49,935 nt of DNA from Clostridiaceae bacterium (GTDB lineage Bacteria > Bacillota > Clostridia > Acetivibrionales > DTU013). Below, one piece after another: positions 8,268-18,047 of the stretch. The position numbers and the translations under genes are program-made. How positions within the stretch are numbered: position 1 is the first letter of the stretch; every line of letters starts with the position of its first letter. A model generated the notes under the pieces. It saw only the letters and a list, made by a program, of their open reading frames with translations, made no database searches and was not told where the DNA came from. Location: the NCBI GenBank assembly GCA_012519745.1, contig JAAYPO010000111.1:1-49935 (forward strand), read 5' to 3'.

Positions 8268-9591
8268 GCTGTACCTCTCCTGTTATATCATATTCATCGC
8301 TGTCAAGTATTTTTACCTCAACAAAACTGTTCATCTCCAGAGGCTCACTGCTGGTAAAATAAATGAGACCATCTATACCCGGGGCTTCCCGGCTGCTCCT
8401 GCCATAATAGAATATTCCATCCTCCGCAACACCTTCCACAAGCACCCTGTAGCTCTTGCCCAGCCTTTTGGCATTGGATCCGGCTGAAATATCACGCTGC
8501 AGCTTCATCAACCTGTCGTGTCTTGATCTTTTCACCCTGTAAGGTATCTGATCCCGCATCCTGTAAGCAGGCGTCCCTTCCTCTTTAGAATACATAAAAG
8601 CACCAAGCCTGTCAAATCTATATTTCTCAACAAATTGCAGCAGTTGACTGAAATCATCTTCAGTCTCACCGGGAAATCCTACTATCAGTGTAGTCCGTAT
8701 AGTCAATCCCGGTATTTTTTCTCTCAGTGTCTCCAGCAATCTGCATACATCTGCACCGGTTCCCCTTCTCCCCATTCTCTTTAGCACATTATCACTTGAA
8801 TGCTGTATAGGAATATCAAGGTATTTGCATACCTTATCATTGTTTGCTATTTCATTTATCAGCTCGTCATCGATCTCTTCGGGATAGCAATATAGCAGCC
8901 TGATCCATTCAATGCCGCTGACCTGACTCAATTGCCTAAGCAGCTCCACCAGTGACTTTTTGCCATATATATCAACACCATATCTTGTAGTGTCCTGGGC
9001 TGCCAGTATCAGTTCTTTTATACCCAGAGAAGCAAGCTTCTCAGCTTCTTGAACTATCGATCCTATGCTTCTGCTTCTGAATGGTCCCCTTAATGATGGG
9101 ATAATGCAATAGGTGCACTTATTGTCACAACCTTCTGCTATTTTCAGATATGCATATCCTTTTCCCGTCGAAACCACACGTTCCCCTTCCATATATGAGG
9201 TTCCGGTGAGATCCCCGTACCGGGATATGCGTCCGCCTTTATATGCTTCTTCTATGACTGCGGCTATCTCACCGTAGCTGCCTGTCCCAATGACTGCATC
9301 GACCTCCGGTATCTCATCCAGGATCATTTGTCTGTAGCGCTCAGCCATACAGCCGGTAACAATAAGAAGCTCGCATTTATGTTCCTTGAAAGCGGCCATT
9401 TCTATGATAGTATTAATGGATTCCTGTTTTGCACTTTCAATGAATCCACATGTATTTACAATTATGATGTCTGCCTCGTCGCTTTCGCTGACTATTTCAT
9501 AGCCTCCGGTTTTTAAAAGCCCCAGCATAAGCTCACTGTCTACGAGATTTTTAGGGCATCCCAGTGAAACCAGCCCTATTTTTTTATTCAA
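8251..9591 (-). CDS. rimO: Ribosomal protein S12 methylthiotransferase RimO
   Basis: A radical SAM enzyme that methylthiolates an aspartate of ribosomal protein S12. An N-terminal MTTase domain (SLGCPKNLVDSE and NTCGFIESAKQESI) precedes the radical SAM motif CDNKCTYC, which is followed by IIPSLRGPFRSR. A TRAM-type RNA-binding tail fills the last ~65 residues. The start is TTG 9591 with AGGAGG seven bases upstream; a further 17 codons are open but lack a ribosome site. SLGCPKNLVDSE and the S12-type context favour RimO over MiaB. Confidence 0.95.
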   Translation of the reverse strand: MNKKIGLVSLGCPKNLVDSELMLGLLKTGGYEIVSESDEADIIIVNTCGFIESAKQESINTIIEMAAFKEHKCELLIVTGCMAERYRQMILDEIPEVDAVIGTGSYGEIAAVIEEAYKGGRISRYGDLTGTSYMEGERVVSTGKGYAYLKIAEGCDNKCTYCIIPSLRGPFRSRSIGSIVQEAEKLASLGIKELILAAQDTTRYGVDIYGKKSLVELLRQLSQVSGIEWIRLLYCYPEEIDDELINEIANNDKVCKYLDIPIQHSSDNVLKRMGRRGTGADVCRLLETLREKIPGLTIRTTLIVGFPGETEDDFSQLLQFVEKYRFDRLGAFMYSKEEGTPAYRMRDQIPYRVKRSRHDRLMKLQRDISAGSNAKRLGKSYRVLVEGVAEDGIFYYGRSSREAPGIDGLIYFTSSEPLEMNSFVEVKILDSDEYDITGEVQHEPSK

Positions 9592-9630
9592 CTGTGTGCC
9601 TCCTGAGTTCCTTTGTTTTTGACATAGATT

Positions 9631-9659
9631 AATATACACCATAGAATGCTTTTTCTCAA
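9631..9659 (-). promoter_or_regulatory. Promoter of rimO-pgsA
   Basis: On the minus strand TTGAGA (9654-9659) and TATATT (9631-9636) are separated by 17 bases, 40 bases before the rimO start codon. Confidence 0.6.
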
Positions 9660-9681
9660 GAACAATATAACCGGATTAAAA

Positions 9682-9801
9682 CGGCGATGTCGTTTATCCC
9701 GGTTTTGTTTCTAAGTGCTTGCATGTGAATGTCACAAAAATGAAAAACCGGCGATGTCGTTTATTCCGGTTTCGTTTCCAAGCACTTACTGTAGATGTCC
9801 C
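9682..9801. repeat. Two tandem ~53-bp imperfect repeats in the rimO-recX gap
   Basis: Two copies starting CGGCGATGTCGTTTAT (9682 and 9749) recur with a 67-base period and share about four fifths of their bases, including CCGGTTT(T/C)GTTTC. Each can fold as a small stem (AAACCGG with CCGGTTT in the second copy). Two further copies of the CCGGCGATG core lie inverted at about 9920-9950. The 371-base gene-free stretch 9592-9962 holds these repeats and the rimO promoter. The plus-strand frame at 9715-9966 looks fortuitous. Confidence 0.65.
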
Positions 9802-9962
9802 TTAATACAAAAAGTCAGTTTCATTAAGTTGTCCTGTCTCACGGGCATTGCAGTCCCTCCCACACTACTATCTGGTGAGCAGAATGAACAAGGAGCAGGA
9901 AACTCAACCTCCACAAACGGCATCGCCGGTTTTACTGTCGACATCGCCGGTCTTATCCCGGA

Positions 9963-10610
9963 TTAGTCGTCGAGGCTGGTGGAGAGGTCTGAGCCAAAGG
10001 CTTTCAGGGCTTCTTTGATCGTATCTCTCGAGAAGCCCCTGTGGACCAGAAACATATATGCCTTTCTCAGTATTTTCTTATCGCTCATATCATATTTTCC
10101 GAACTTCCGCTTGAGAAGGCTTTCTGCAACGCTGGAATCCTCGACCTTCCAGTCCGCCAGCACCTCGTCCGCAGTTTCCTCCTCAATGCCCCGGGACAGG
10201 AGCTCAAGCTTCATCATCCTTTTAGAGGCTGGCCTCAGCTTGCTTCTGTCAAATAAGTATTTCTGGGCATAAAGCTTGTTGTTGATATAGCCTATGGCCT
10301 TCAGGTCATCAATGACCTTTGTGGTGCAATCAGGATCATAGCCTTGATTGAGCAGCTTTTCACGTACTTCCTTTTCCGTACGCAGTTTCAATGAAAGGTA
10401 TCTGACAGCCTTTGATCTTGCCTCTCTGAAGTTTAGGGTGTCTTTTATGTATTCAATGGTCTCTTCACTTATCTCGGTTTTTTCGTAAAGATTCAGTGTA
10501 AGGTAATCTTCCTCGGAGATGGTGAATGAAAACCTGTCGTCGATGTATATCGACAGACGGTCCTTATTTTTTTTGTTTTTTTCTACAGACGTGATTTTCA
10601 AGCTCACCAT
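9963..10610 (-). CDS. recX: Regulatory protein RecX
   Basis: A 215-residue, charged, mostly helical protein with three tandem RecX three-helix repeats. Clear examples are RSKAVRYLSLKLRTEKEVREKL (about 80-101) and the final FLVHRGFSRDTIKEAL. It modulates RecA filaments. It lies 20 bases downstream of recA on the same strand and shares the LexA-controlled promoter. The start is uncertain: ATG 10610 sits right against GGGAG, whereas TTG 10601 nine bases downstream has better spacing. Confidence 0.9.
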   Translation of the reverse strand: MVSLKITSVEKNKKNKDRLSIYIDDRFSFTISEEDYLTLNLYEKTEISEETIEYIKDTLNFREARSKAVRYLSLKLRTEKEVREKLLNQGYDPDCTTKVIDDLKAIGYINNKLYAQKYLFDRSKLRPASKRMMKLELLSRGIEEETADEVLADWKVEDSSVAESLLKRKFGKYDMSDKKILRKAYMFLVHRGFSRDTIKEALKAFGSDLSTSLDD

Positions 10611-10629
10611 CTCCCGCCAATATCAGCTA

Positions 10630-11679
10630 TCACTTCATATCAAGATCCATTTCCTCGTCATCGTCCTTTTTCGGCTGGGATATACTGTTCGCAAAGGCCT
10701 GATTGTAGTTTTCCCTTATCTTCATCTCGATCTCTTTTGTGATCTCGGGGTTTTCCTTCATATATTGCTTTACATTCTCCCGTCCCTGACCGATCCTCTG
10801 CCCGTTGTATGAGAACCATGAGCCGCTTTTGTTTACTATATCCAGATTGACGCCGACATCGAGCACACTGCCCTCTTTTGATATGCCCTGGCCATAAATG
10901 ATATCAAATTCAGCATCCTTGAAGGGCGGAGCCACTTTGTTTTTGACCACCTTCACTCTTGTTCTGTTTCCTATGACCTCAGTGCCCTGCTTCAAAGACT
11001 CTATCCTTCTGACGTCCAGCCTTACGGATGAATAAAACTTCAGGGCTCTTCCGCCGGGTGTGGTCTCAGGATTGCCAAACATGATACCGACCTTTTCTCT
11101 CAGCTGGTTTATGAATATGGCAGTCGTCTTTGACTTGCTGATGACACCGGCCAGCTTCCTGAGGGCCTGTGACATGAGACGTGCCTGAAGGCCTACATGG
11201 GAGTCTCCCATTTCGCCGTCTATCTCGGCCTTTGGAACCAATGCAGCCACCGAGTCGATGACAATAACGTCGATAGCGCCGCTCCTGACCAGTGCTTCTG
11301 CTATCTCAAGGGCCTGCTCTCCTGTATCCGGCTGTGAAACTATGAGATTGTCTATGTCTACCCCAAGTCTCTTTGCATAGACAGGATCCAATGCATGCTC
11401 AGCATCTATGAATGCTGCATCTCCTCCTGCCTTCTGGGCTTCTGCGACTATATGCAGCGCAACTGTGGTCTTTCCGGAGGATTCCGGTCCGAACACCTCC
11501 ACTATCCTGCCTCTGGGCACACCGCCTACCCCGAGGGCTATGTCAAGTCCGATGGCGCCGGTGGGTATTGTTTCGATATTCATATGGGCATTTTCGCCCA
11601 GTATCATGACGGCTCCCTTGCCAAACTGTTTTTCTATCTGGCCAAGGGCCATCTCCAAAGCCTTTTTCTTTTCGATCAT
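10630..11679 (-). CDS. recA: DNA recombinase RecA
   Basis: A 349-residue ATP-dependent strand-exchange protein and coprotease for LexA. Walker A GPESSGKT is at residues 64-71, Walker [11 protein letters not shown] near 140-149, and [22 protein letters not shown] forms the DNA-binding loop region. The C-terminus is acidic (DDDEEMDLD), as usual. AAGGAGG precedes the ATG. Upstream are a consensus promoter (11729-11757) and a LexA-type box (11709-11722), showing SOS control. Confidence 0.99.
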   Translation of the reverse strand: MIEKKKALEMALGQIEKQFGKGAVMILGENAHMNIETIPTGAIGLDIALGVGGVPRGRIVEVFGPESSGKTTVALHIVAEAQKAGGDAAFIDAEHALDPVYAKRLGVDIDNLIVSQPDTGEQALEIAEALVRSGAIDVIVIDSVAALVPKAEIDGEMGDSHVGLQARLMSQALRKLAGVISKSKTTAIFINQLREKVGIMFGNPETTPGGRALKFYSSVRLDVRRIESLKQGTEVIGNRTRVKVVKNKVAPPFKDAEFDIIYGQGISKEGSVLDVGVNLDIVNKSGSWFSYNGQRIGQGRENVKQYMKENPEITKEIEMKIRENYNQAFANSISQPKKDDDEEMDLDMK

Positions 11680-11708
11680 ATCGAGCAGACCTCCTTATTT
11701 TGGATGAG

Positions 11709-11722
11709 CGAACATTTGTTCT
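11709..11722 (-). promoter_or_regulatory. LexA (SOS) box of recA
   Basis: CGAACATTTGTTCT closely matches the Gram-positive SOS box (CGAAC-N4-GTTCG type), differing at the last base. It lies a few bases downstream of the -10 box of the recA promoter, where LexA would block transcription. Confidence 0.85.
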
Positions 11723-11728
11723 AATGAG

Positions 11729-11757
11729 ATTATATATTATTTCTTAAAAAGAGTCAA
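11729..11757 (-). promoter_or_regulatory. recA promoter
   Basis: On the minus strand TTGACT (11752-11757) and TATAAT (11729-11734) are separated by 17 bases, essentially the sigma-A consensus. Confidence 0.85.
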
Positions 11758-11776
11758 TAACTCATATAGCAAATTT

Positions 11777-13357
11777 TTACATTTTTAATCTTCGCCTAAT
11801 ATTTTTCATCAAATATATCGCGTCCTGTGACTTCATCAATAACATCATTATAATATAAATCAGTGCTCCTGCAATGATTTCAAGCAGTAAATACAGTAAC
11901 TGAAGCAGCTTTATTTCCGAATCTGGAACAAATGAGCGGATCAGCAGCAAAAAGGCTGCCATGACAGCGGCCGACGGTATTGTCCGGATCAAAAAGCTTC
12001 CAAGCTTTTGTGCCTGGATCCCCTTCATTTTTTTATTCAGCAAAATCAGCAGCAGGATTGAATTTACCAGACTGATGATGGAATATGACAGTGCCATGCC
12101 TGATGCACCAAGATCCGTATACAGATGGAATACCATACCAAGGAGAATGTTCAGGATGATGGATACAATACCTGCAGCCAGAGGCGTCATAGTATCCTGC
12201 CTGGCGTAATATGCACGGTTCATGATAGCTACTGTTGACTGTGTGATCATTGATATGCAAAACAACGCAAGGATCGATGCCACAAAAGGGACATTCTCTT
12301 CAGTGAATCTGCCGCCCCACTTGAACACTGCTCTTACGATATCTGTCCTCAAAACTATGAAGCCCACAGCTGATGGAACAGCCAGGAACAGCACTGAGGT
12401 GAGTGATTTCATCAGAAGGCTCTTGTACTCCTCATGCTCATCAACAGCATACTTCCTTGACAGTGACGGAAGCACTGCAGTTCCTATCCCCATGGCAAAG
12501 ATGCCATACGGCAGCTGCCAAAGCGTATTGGCATTCCTGAAAGCGGCAAGACTTCCCTCGATAGCGCTGAGGCTGACAAACGCTGTAGATATGATCGAAT
12601 TTACCTGAGTGATGGACGAAGAAAGCAGTGACGGGACAGCATGGCTGAACAGCTTTCTGAAGCCCTTGTCAGAGATGAGGATGACTGGCTTGTAAAATTT
12701 GAATTTGCTGTGTGAAAATAAAAATTGTATAAGAAAGTACAAAAATGCACTCAAAGCAACGAAAATGGCAACCTTTATCATGCTGTCCGGGTCTGCATCT
12801 GCAAAAAGAAATATGCTGAGTGTACATCCTAAGTTATATATGGATGGCCCGAAGGCTGCTGCGGCAAATTTCCTGTATGAATTCAGAACTCCGTTGCAAA
12901 TGCCTGCCATCATGATAAAGGAAACTGAAGGGAACAGTATCCTTGACAGCTTTACTGCAAGCTCCAGAGTCTGAGGGCTCGAGTCTGAAAATCCGGGTGC
13001 TACTGATGGAATTATCTGAGGTGCGAAGACTATACCCAATCCACAGACAATAACCATCCCTAAAAAGACGATGTTTATAAATGTGCTTGCCGCCAGCCAC
13101 CCTTCCTCTTCCTCACACCTTTCAAGCTTCCCTGAGAGAAACGGAACAAGAGCAGCGGATATGGTGCCCCCTACCAGCAGCATATAGACAAGATCCGGAA
13201 CCGTGAATGCAGCCACATATGCATCCTGGACCCAGCTCAGTCCTACTTTCCAGGAAAGTATGGTCTCTCTGAGAAAGCCGGTAAGCCTGCTCAGTATCAT
13301 AGAAGACATTACGATTATGACGGCAGATGACAAGCTGCCGTTGCCGGTCTGTTTCAA
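11777..13357 (-). CDS. murJ: MurJ/MviN-type lipid II flippase
   Basis: A 526-residue polytopic membrane protein of the MviN/MurJ branch of the MOP exporter superfamily, with about 14 predicted helices. The N-terminal SSMILSRLTGFLRETILSW, with the conserved RxxGFxRE, and the later FRNANTLWQLPYGIFAMGIGTAVLP stretch are typical. It would flip lipid-linked wall precursors across the membrane. TTG 13357 is chosen because GGAGG lies seven bases before it. A palindrome (13379-13400, GAGG..CGGTGATCACCG..CCTC) sits between it and cinA. No separate promoter or terminator was seen. Confidence 0.9.
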   Translation of the reverse strand: MKQTGNGSLSSAVIIVMSSMILSRLTGFLRETILSWKVGLSWVQDAYVAAFTVPDLVYMLLVGGTISAALVPFLSGKLERCEEEEGWLAASTFINIVFLGMVIVCGLGIVFAPQIIPSVAPGFSDSSPQTLELAVKLSRILFPSVSFIMMAGICNGVLNSYRKFAAAAFGPSIYNLGCTLSIFLFADADPDSMIKVAIFVALSAFLYFLIQFLFSHSKFKFYKPVILISDKGFRKLFSHAVPSLLSSSITQVNSIISTAFVSLSAIEGSLAAFRNANTLWQLPYGIFAMGIGTAVLPSLSRKYAVDEHEEYKSLLMKSLTSVLFLAVPSAVGFIVLRTDIVRAVFKWGGRFTEENVPFVASILALFCISMITQSTVAIMNRAYYARQDTMTPLAAGIVSIILNILLGMVFHLYTDLGASGMALSYSIISLVNSILLLILLNKKMKGIQAQKLGSFLIRTIPSAAVMAAFLLLIRSFVPDSEIKLLQLLYLLLEIIAGALIYIIMMLLMKSQDAIYLMKNIRRRLKM

Positions 13358-13398
13358 ATCTTTTCCTCCGTGCATGATGAGGTGCGGTGATCACCGCC

Positions 13399-14637
13399 TC
13401 ATTTTATTTTTAAAAGATATCTTCTGAGCATATCGAATACATGGAGACATGTCACTTCTCTGATCCTGGAACGGCTGCCCCACAAATCAAGCTTTTTTAC
13501 GACAGTTCCCTGCTCGTGGGCCAGTGCGGTGTAGACAAGGCCCACCGGTTTTTCCTCTGTCCCTCCGCCGGGGCCGGCAATGCCTGTCACTGATATGCCT
13601 ATGTCAGTGCCTGATACAAGTCTGACCCCCTCAGCCATCTCCCGGGCAGTCTGTTCGCTGACAGCTCCGAAGGCATCGAGAGTTTCCTTTTTTACCCCCA
13701 GCTCTTCTGTTTTGGCATGGTTGCTGTAAGTCACTATAGCCCTGTCAAATACCTGGGAAATACCGGGCATATCGGTAAACTTTGAGGATACCAGGCCTCC
13801 GGTGCAGGATTCTGCAATAGAAAGTGTCTTTTTGCTTTCAATGAGCAGGCCTGATGCGATCTGTTCAAGACTTCTGTTATCATTACTGTATACTGCATCA
13901 CCCAGCCTGCGTCTGATCTCATTTTCCAGAGGCAGGAGCAGATCCTCTTCCGGGCTGTTTTTATCGTACTTTGCTGTTATCCTGAGGGTCACTTCGCCGT
14001 CCCTGGCATATGGCGCTATGGTGGGGTTGGACTGTTTGTCTATGAGATCCAGCAGCATATCCTCCACGGCCGATTCTCCTATACCAAAAATCCTCAGGAA
14101 TCTGGACTCCAGCCTGTACTCGGCTCTGGCCAGGAAATACGGCATCACGGTCTCATCGAACATAGGCCTCATTTCAGAGGGTGGTCCCGGAAGCATAACG
14201 ATGGTCTTGCCGTTTACCTCCATAATACATCCCGGCGCAGTGCCGTTGCTGTTTCTGACTATAGTACAGCCCTCCGGCAGATAAGCCTGCTTTATATTGT
14301 TATGAGTCATCTTTCTGCCGCGTTTTTTGAAGAAATCCTCCATTATATCAAGACTATCCTGATCCAGCACCAGCTTTCGGTTCACCACCGCTGCCACAGT
14401 TTCCTTTGTCAGATCATCCCGGGTAGGTCCCAGGCCGCCTGTAAGTATGACCACATCAGATCGTGAAAGCGCAAGGGAAAGGCTCTGCTTCAGCCTTTCA
14501 GGGTTGTCGCCGACTACGTCATGGTAGTATACTCCTATACCGGCGTCAGGCAATCTTGAAGATATATACTGGGCATTTGTATTTGCTATCTGTCCCATTA
14601 AAAGTTCAGTTCCAACAGCCAGAATTTCAGCTTTCAT
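13399..14637 (-). CDS. cinA: CinA competence/damage protein, NMN amidohydrolase
   Basis: A 412-residue two-domain protein. The N-terminal molybdopterin-binding-like domain (residues 1-170, [40 protein letters not shown]) is the ADP-ribose/NMN pyrophosphatase-type COG1058 part. The C-terminal PncC domain (about 250-405, [38 protein letters not shown]) is the nicotinamide-nucleotide amidase. It recycles NMN produced by DNA ligase. The ATG at 14637 begins the family's usual N-terminus; GGGAG lies 11 bases upstream. A divergent promoter region separates it from ldh. Confidence 0.95.
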   Translation of the reverse strand: MKAEILAVGTELLMGQIANTNAQYISSRLPDAGIGVYYHDVVGDNPERLKQSLSLALSRSDVVILTGGLGPTRDDLTKETVAAVVNRKLVLDQDSLDIMEDFFKKRGRKMTHNNIKQAYLPEGCTIVRNSNGTAPGCIMEVNGKTIVMLPGPPSEMRPMFDETVMPYFLARAEYRLESRFLRIFGIGESAVEDMLLDLIDKQSNPTIAPYARDGEVTLRITAKYDKNSPEEDLLLPLENEIRRRLGDAVYSNDNRSLEQIASGLLIESKKTLSIAESCTGGLVSSKFTDMPGISQVFDRAIVTYSNHAKTEELGVKKETLDAFGAVSEQTAREMAEGVRLVSGTDIGISVTGIAGPGGGTEEKPVGLVYTALAHEQGTVVKKLDLWGSRSRIREVTCLHVFDMLRRYLLKIK

Positions 14638-14700
14638 AAGTGAGTCATCTCCCAAACGTATGTTGATACCCGGTCAAAGAATGGTAATTGCCGTTAAACC

Positions 14701-14730
14701 ATTATATCAATTCCACGATTCTATTGTAAA
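14701..14730 (-). promoter_or_regulatory. cinA promoter
   Basis: On the minus strand TTTACA (14725-14730) and TATAAT (14701-14706) are 18 bases apart, and the -10 box carries an upstream TG (TGATATAAT). Confidence 0.65.
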
Positions 14731-14735
14731 CATGG

Positions 14736-14744
14736 TGGTATAAT
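14736..14744 (+). promoter_or_regulatory. Extended -10 promoter of ldh
   Basis: TGGTATAAT forms an extended -10 element 57 bases before the ldh start. I see no good -35 box. It lies back to back with the cinA promoter, six bases from its -35 box. Confidence 0.5.
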
Positions 14745-14800
14745 AATATGAAAGGACAAATATCCAACACATGTCAAAATGAGTACAAGAGGTGGTATAC

Positions 14801-15751
14801 ATGAGTGAAGGTCTGGTAAAAAAAGTGACAGTCATAGGTGCAGGGTTTGTCGGCTCCACTACAGCATACACACTAATGATCAGCGGACTGGTGTCCGAGC
14901 TTGTACTTATCGATATCAACAGGGACAAAGCCGAAGGAGAGGTCATGGACCTGAACCACGGAATGCAGTTCGTAAGGCCCGTAAGGGTACAGCACGGTGA
15001 TTACAGCGACTGTGCCGGCTCTGACATAATAATCATATCCGCAGGAGCAAACCAAAAGCCCGGCGAGACAAGGGTCGACCTTGTTCACAAGAATACTGCC
15101 ATTTTTAAGACAATAATATCTGAAATAAAAAAATACAATAACGACTGCATACTTCTGGTGGTCACAAATCCTGTGGACATACTCACTTATGTCACCTGGA
15201 AGCTTTCCGGCTTCCCTGCCGGCAAGGTCATAGGCTCCGGTACTGTCCTTGACACCGCAAGGTTCAGGTTCCTGCTGGGTCAGCACGCAGGCATAGATCC
15301 CAGAAATGTACATGCATATATCATAGGTGAGCATGGCGACACCGAGGTAGCTGCGTGGAGCCTCACCAATATAGCCGGCATGTCCATGGAAGAGTATTGC
15401 AACAGTTGTAATCAATGCGATGGTCAGCTCTCAAAATATAAAATATATGATGAGGTCAGAAATGCCGCGTATGAGATAATAGAGAGAAAGGGTGCCACCT
15501 ACTATGCAGTTGCTCTTGCAGTCAAAAGGATCGTTGAGGCAATAGTAAGGGATGAAAATTCCATACTTACCGTTTCAAGCCTCATGGAAAACAAGCATGG
15601 TGTAAGTGATGTCTGCCTTAGCATTCCCACAGTCGTTAATAAGAATGGTGTTTCAAGAGTACTGGATCTTCCCCTTGATGAGCAGGAAATCATCCTTTTC
15701 AGGAAGTCTGCAGAATCCATCAGAAATATAATCAACGATCTTGACATTTGA
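14801..15751 (+). CDS. ldh: L-lactate dehydrogenase
   Basis: A 316-residue NAD-dependent enzyme converting pyruvate to L-lactate, regenerating NAD in fermentation. GAGFVGS at residues 13-19 binds NAD. The substrate-specificity loop reads [11 protein letters not shown] (81-91), where Gln-Lys marks lactate rather than malate specificity. Asp151 and His178 (IGEHGD) form the catalytic pair. The ATG at 14801 follows AAGAGGTGG; an upstream GTG at 14792 overlaps that site. No terminator is obvious after it. Confidence 0.95.
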   Translation: MSEGLVKKVTVIGAGFVGSTTAYTLMISGLVSELVLIDINRDKAEGEVMDLNHGMQFVRPVRVQHGDYSDCAGSDIIIISAGANQKPGETRVDLVHKNTAIFKTIISEIKKYNNDCILLVVTNPVDILTYVTWKLSGFPAGKVIGSGTVLDTARFRFLLGQHAGIDPRNVHAYIIGEHGDTEVAAWSLTNIAGMSMEEYCNSCNQCDGQLSKYKIYDEVRNAAYEIIERKGATYYAVALAVKRIVEAIVRDENSILTVSSLMENKHGVSDVCLSIPTVVNKNGVSRVLDLPLDEQEIILFRKSAESIRNIINDLDI

Positions 15752-15883
15752 TGATAGTTGAAAAAAAACTACAATTGACCTAAAAATGTCTACTTTCTCA
15801 TTCTCTCCCTGTGTATTATCATTGTATTAAACGAGGCTGTATAAGCACCGTTCAATATAAACAGATCAGGGGGATGTGATTTT

Positions 15884-16840
15884 ATGAACGATTCAGCAGG
15901 TGTACTCAAAAATATAATCGACAATGTGGAGAATGTCATTGTAGGAAAACGCTATGCCATAGAGCTGGCAGCCATATCATTGATCTGCAACGGTCATGTG
16001 CTCATAGAGGATGTTCCGGGTGTGGGCAAAACCAGCCTTGTATCTGCTCTGGCCAAATCCGTAAACGCTTCCTTCAGAAGGGTACAATTCACTCCGGATA
16101 TACTTCCCTCGGATATAACAGGCTTTTCCATATACAATCAAAAGACCGGCGATTTCGAATACAGGCCCGGTGCCGTTATGAGTCAGATAATACTGGCAGA
16201 TGAGATAAACAGGACATCCCCCAAAACCCAGGCCAGCCTTCTTGAGGTGATGGAGGAATACCAGGTCACCGTGGACGGGATAACCTACAAGGTTCCAAAG
16301 CCCTTCATGGTGTTGGCCACGCAGAACCCTGTGGAATATCTCGGCACCTATCCCCTGCCGGAAGCCCAGATCGACCGTTTCTTCATGAAAATATCCATTG
16401 GATATCCCACAAATACAGAGGAAAGCTATATCCTCTCCAAGTTTCAGTTCACAAGCCCTCTCGAGAAGCTGATGCCTGTGGCAGAGAGTGCCGATATAAT
16501 TGCCCTACAGGAGGAAATAAAGAATATCCACATGGATAAGAGCCTCAGCAATTACATCGTTGAAATAGTCAGTCAGACAAGAAGACACCAGGATGTCACC
16601 CTTGGCTCCAGCCCGAGGGGTTCGCTGGCTCTGTTCAGAGCATCACAGGCCTGGGCCTTCTATAACGGACGAAACTACGTACTTCCGGACGACATAAAGA
16701 AAATGGTCATCCCCGTACTGTCTCACAGACTGATGCTGAAGCAGGAAGCAAAGCTCAAGAAAATCAATCCTGAAGAAATATTGAATTCGATCGTATCGAG
16801 GATCAATGTTCCGGTGGTGGTACAACATGAAAAAAAGTAG
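15884..16840 (+). CDS. MoxR-family AAA+ ATPase
   Basis: A 318-residue ATPase with Walker A DVPGVGKTS (residues 43-51), Walker B IILADEINR, the sensor segment LATQNPVEYLGTYPLPEAQIDRF and a C-terminal lid. MoxR proteins act as chaperone-like ATPases for partner proteins. Here the partners are the next two genes, DUF58 and a membrane transglutaminase, the classical three-gene arrangement. GGGGGATGT precedes the ATG. The target is unknown. Confidence 0.93.
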   Translation: MNDSAGVLKNIIDNVENVIVGKRYAIELAAISLICNGHVLIEDVPGVGKTSLVSALAKSVNASFRRVQFTPDILPSDITGFSIYNQKTGDFEYRPGAVMSQIILADEINRTSPKTQASLLEVMEEYQVTVDGITYKVPKPFMVLATQNPVEYLGTYPLPEAQIDRFFMKISIGYPTNTEESYILSKFQFTSPLEKLMPVAESADIIALQEEIKNIHMDKSLSNYIVEIVSQTRRHQDVTLGSSPRGSLALFRASQAWAFYNGRNYVLPDDIKKMVIPVLSHRLMLKQEAKLKKINPEEILNSIVSRINVPVVVQHEKK

Positions 16841-18026
16841 GATACTCTATTTGTGCCTGTTCATTTCCGCATTGATATTCGCCTATTTCAATGGCGGAAA
16901 AATCCCCTACATGATGCTTTATTCCGTCATGCTGCTGCCCGTTGTATCACTGGCCTACATGACATTGATATACCTTCGCTTCAAGTATGGACAGGAGCTG
17001 GACAAGAAATTCGTTACAAAGGGTGACAGGATCAACTTCATTTTCAATATCAATAATGAAGACTTCTTTATTTACCCTTATATAAAGGTTTCTTTTTATG
17101 GCTCCCAAACTATTTTTGAAAATCAGGTCCAGGTGGAAAACTTCTCTCTTACTCCCTTCTCGGGAAGAAACTATTCTTTCGAGCTGAAATGCAATTACAG
17201 GGGGAATTATGAGGTAGGAGTGAACTCCATTGAGCTGGATGACTTTTTTGGTCTTTTTAAGTTCAGATATAATATCTTCGAACCTAAATATGTAACTGTT
17301 TATCCTCGCATCGTATATCTTGAGAAATTCCGGCTGAAGACGGACTATATGTCTGAGGCCCATTCAATGCTGAATTCCAGGGATGAGGATATGACCACCA
17401 TAAGTGACGTGAGAAAATATCAATATGGCGATAACCTAAAGAGGATACACTGGAAGCTGACAGCCAGAGCACAGGAGCTGATGGTGAAAAAATTCCAGAG
17501 CACTTCGGAATCCAACACTCTCCTGCTCCTTGATCTGCGGAAAAACTACTATACTCCGGGGGAGAACATCATAATAGAAGACAAACTCATCGAGGCGGCC
17601 GTAGCTGTCCTTTACTACTGCCTGAGCAAATGGATACCCGTCACTCTTGCTTTCTTCAGCGGCAGACTGCAGTGTATCCACGCCAAGAACCATCAGATGT
17701 TCAATGAGATATATGAGGTGCTGGCAAAGATAAAATTCAGCGACGATGTACCGGTAAAAGATCTGCTAGAGATCTATACCAGCAGCGCCTTGCGAAGCAC
17801 CAGTGTGATACTTTTCACATCAAACCTGGACTATGAGCTTTACAGTCAGCTTCATAAGACCCTGAACTTTGGATATGATATCAGCCTTGTATATATTTCG
17901 CCGGAAAAAATAACCGGTACAAAAAATATCGATACTGAAAACATAATGGATTCATTGCCTGAGATCGGCATCAATTGCTATAAAATCGATTTGGATGACG
18001 ATATCAAGACGATTTTGGAATGCTAG
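16827..18026 (+). CDS. DUF58-domain membrane-anchored protein
   Basis: A 399-residue protein with two N-terminal transmembrane helices (about residues 5-22 and 27-50). A DUF58/von Willebrand A-like domain follows, recognisable from DVRKYQYGDNLKRIHWKLTA and then LMVKKFQ. It overlaps the 3' end of the MoxR gene by 14 bases and is 21 bases from the transglutaminase, so the three are co-translated. GGTGG precedes the ATG at 16827. The family accompanies MoxR ATPases; its biochemical role is unsettled. Confidence 0.88.
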   Translation: MKKSRILYLCLFISALIFAYFNGGKIPYMMLYSVMLLPVVSLAYMTLIYLRFKYGQELDKKFVTKGDRINFIFNINNEDFFIYPYIKVSFYGSQTIFENQVQVENFSLTPFSGRNYSFELKCNYRGNYEVGVNSIELDDFFGLFKFRYNIFEPKYVTVYPRIVYLEKFRLKTDYMSEAHSMLNSRDEDMTTISDVRKYQYGDNLKRIHWKLTARAQELMVKKFQSTSESNTLLLLDLRKNYYTPGENIIIEDKLIEAAVAVLYYCLSKWIPVTLAFFSGRLQCIHAKNHQMFNEIYEVLAKIKFSDDVPVKDLLEIYTSSALRSTSVILFTSNLDYELYSQLHKTLNFGYDISLVYISPEKITGTKNIDTENIMDSLPEIGINCYKIDLDDDIKTILEC

Positions 18027-18047
18027 AGCCATGGGGGGTGCGAAAGG

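Noticed and set aside
9715-9966. Plus-strand 83-codon frame in the rimO-recX gap
   Set aside because: Spans repeats, no convincing ribosome site, and no similarity to any family I know.
13379-13400. Palindrome between cinA and murJ as a terminator
   Set aside because: The inverted repeat is good but no T-tract follows on either useful strand, and the two genes probably share a transcript.
14873-15415. Minus-strand frame of 180 codons opposite ldh
   Set aside because: Fully antisense to ldh, no ribosome site, odd composition.
15752-15883. Promoter for the MoxR-DUF58-transglutaminase unit
   Set aside because: TTGACC and TATTAT-like boxes occur but not at acceptable spacing, so no site is claimed.
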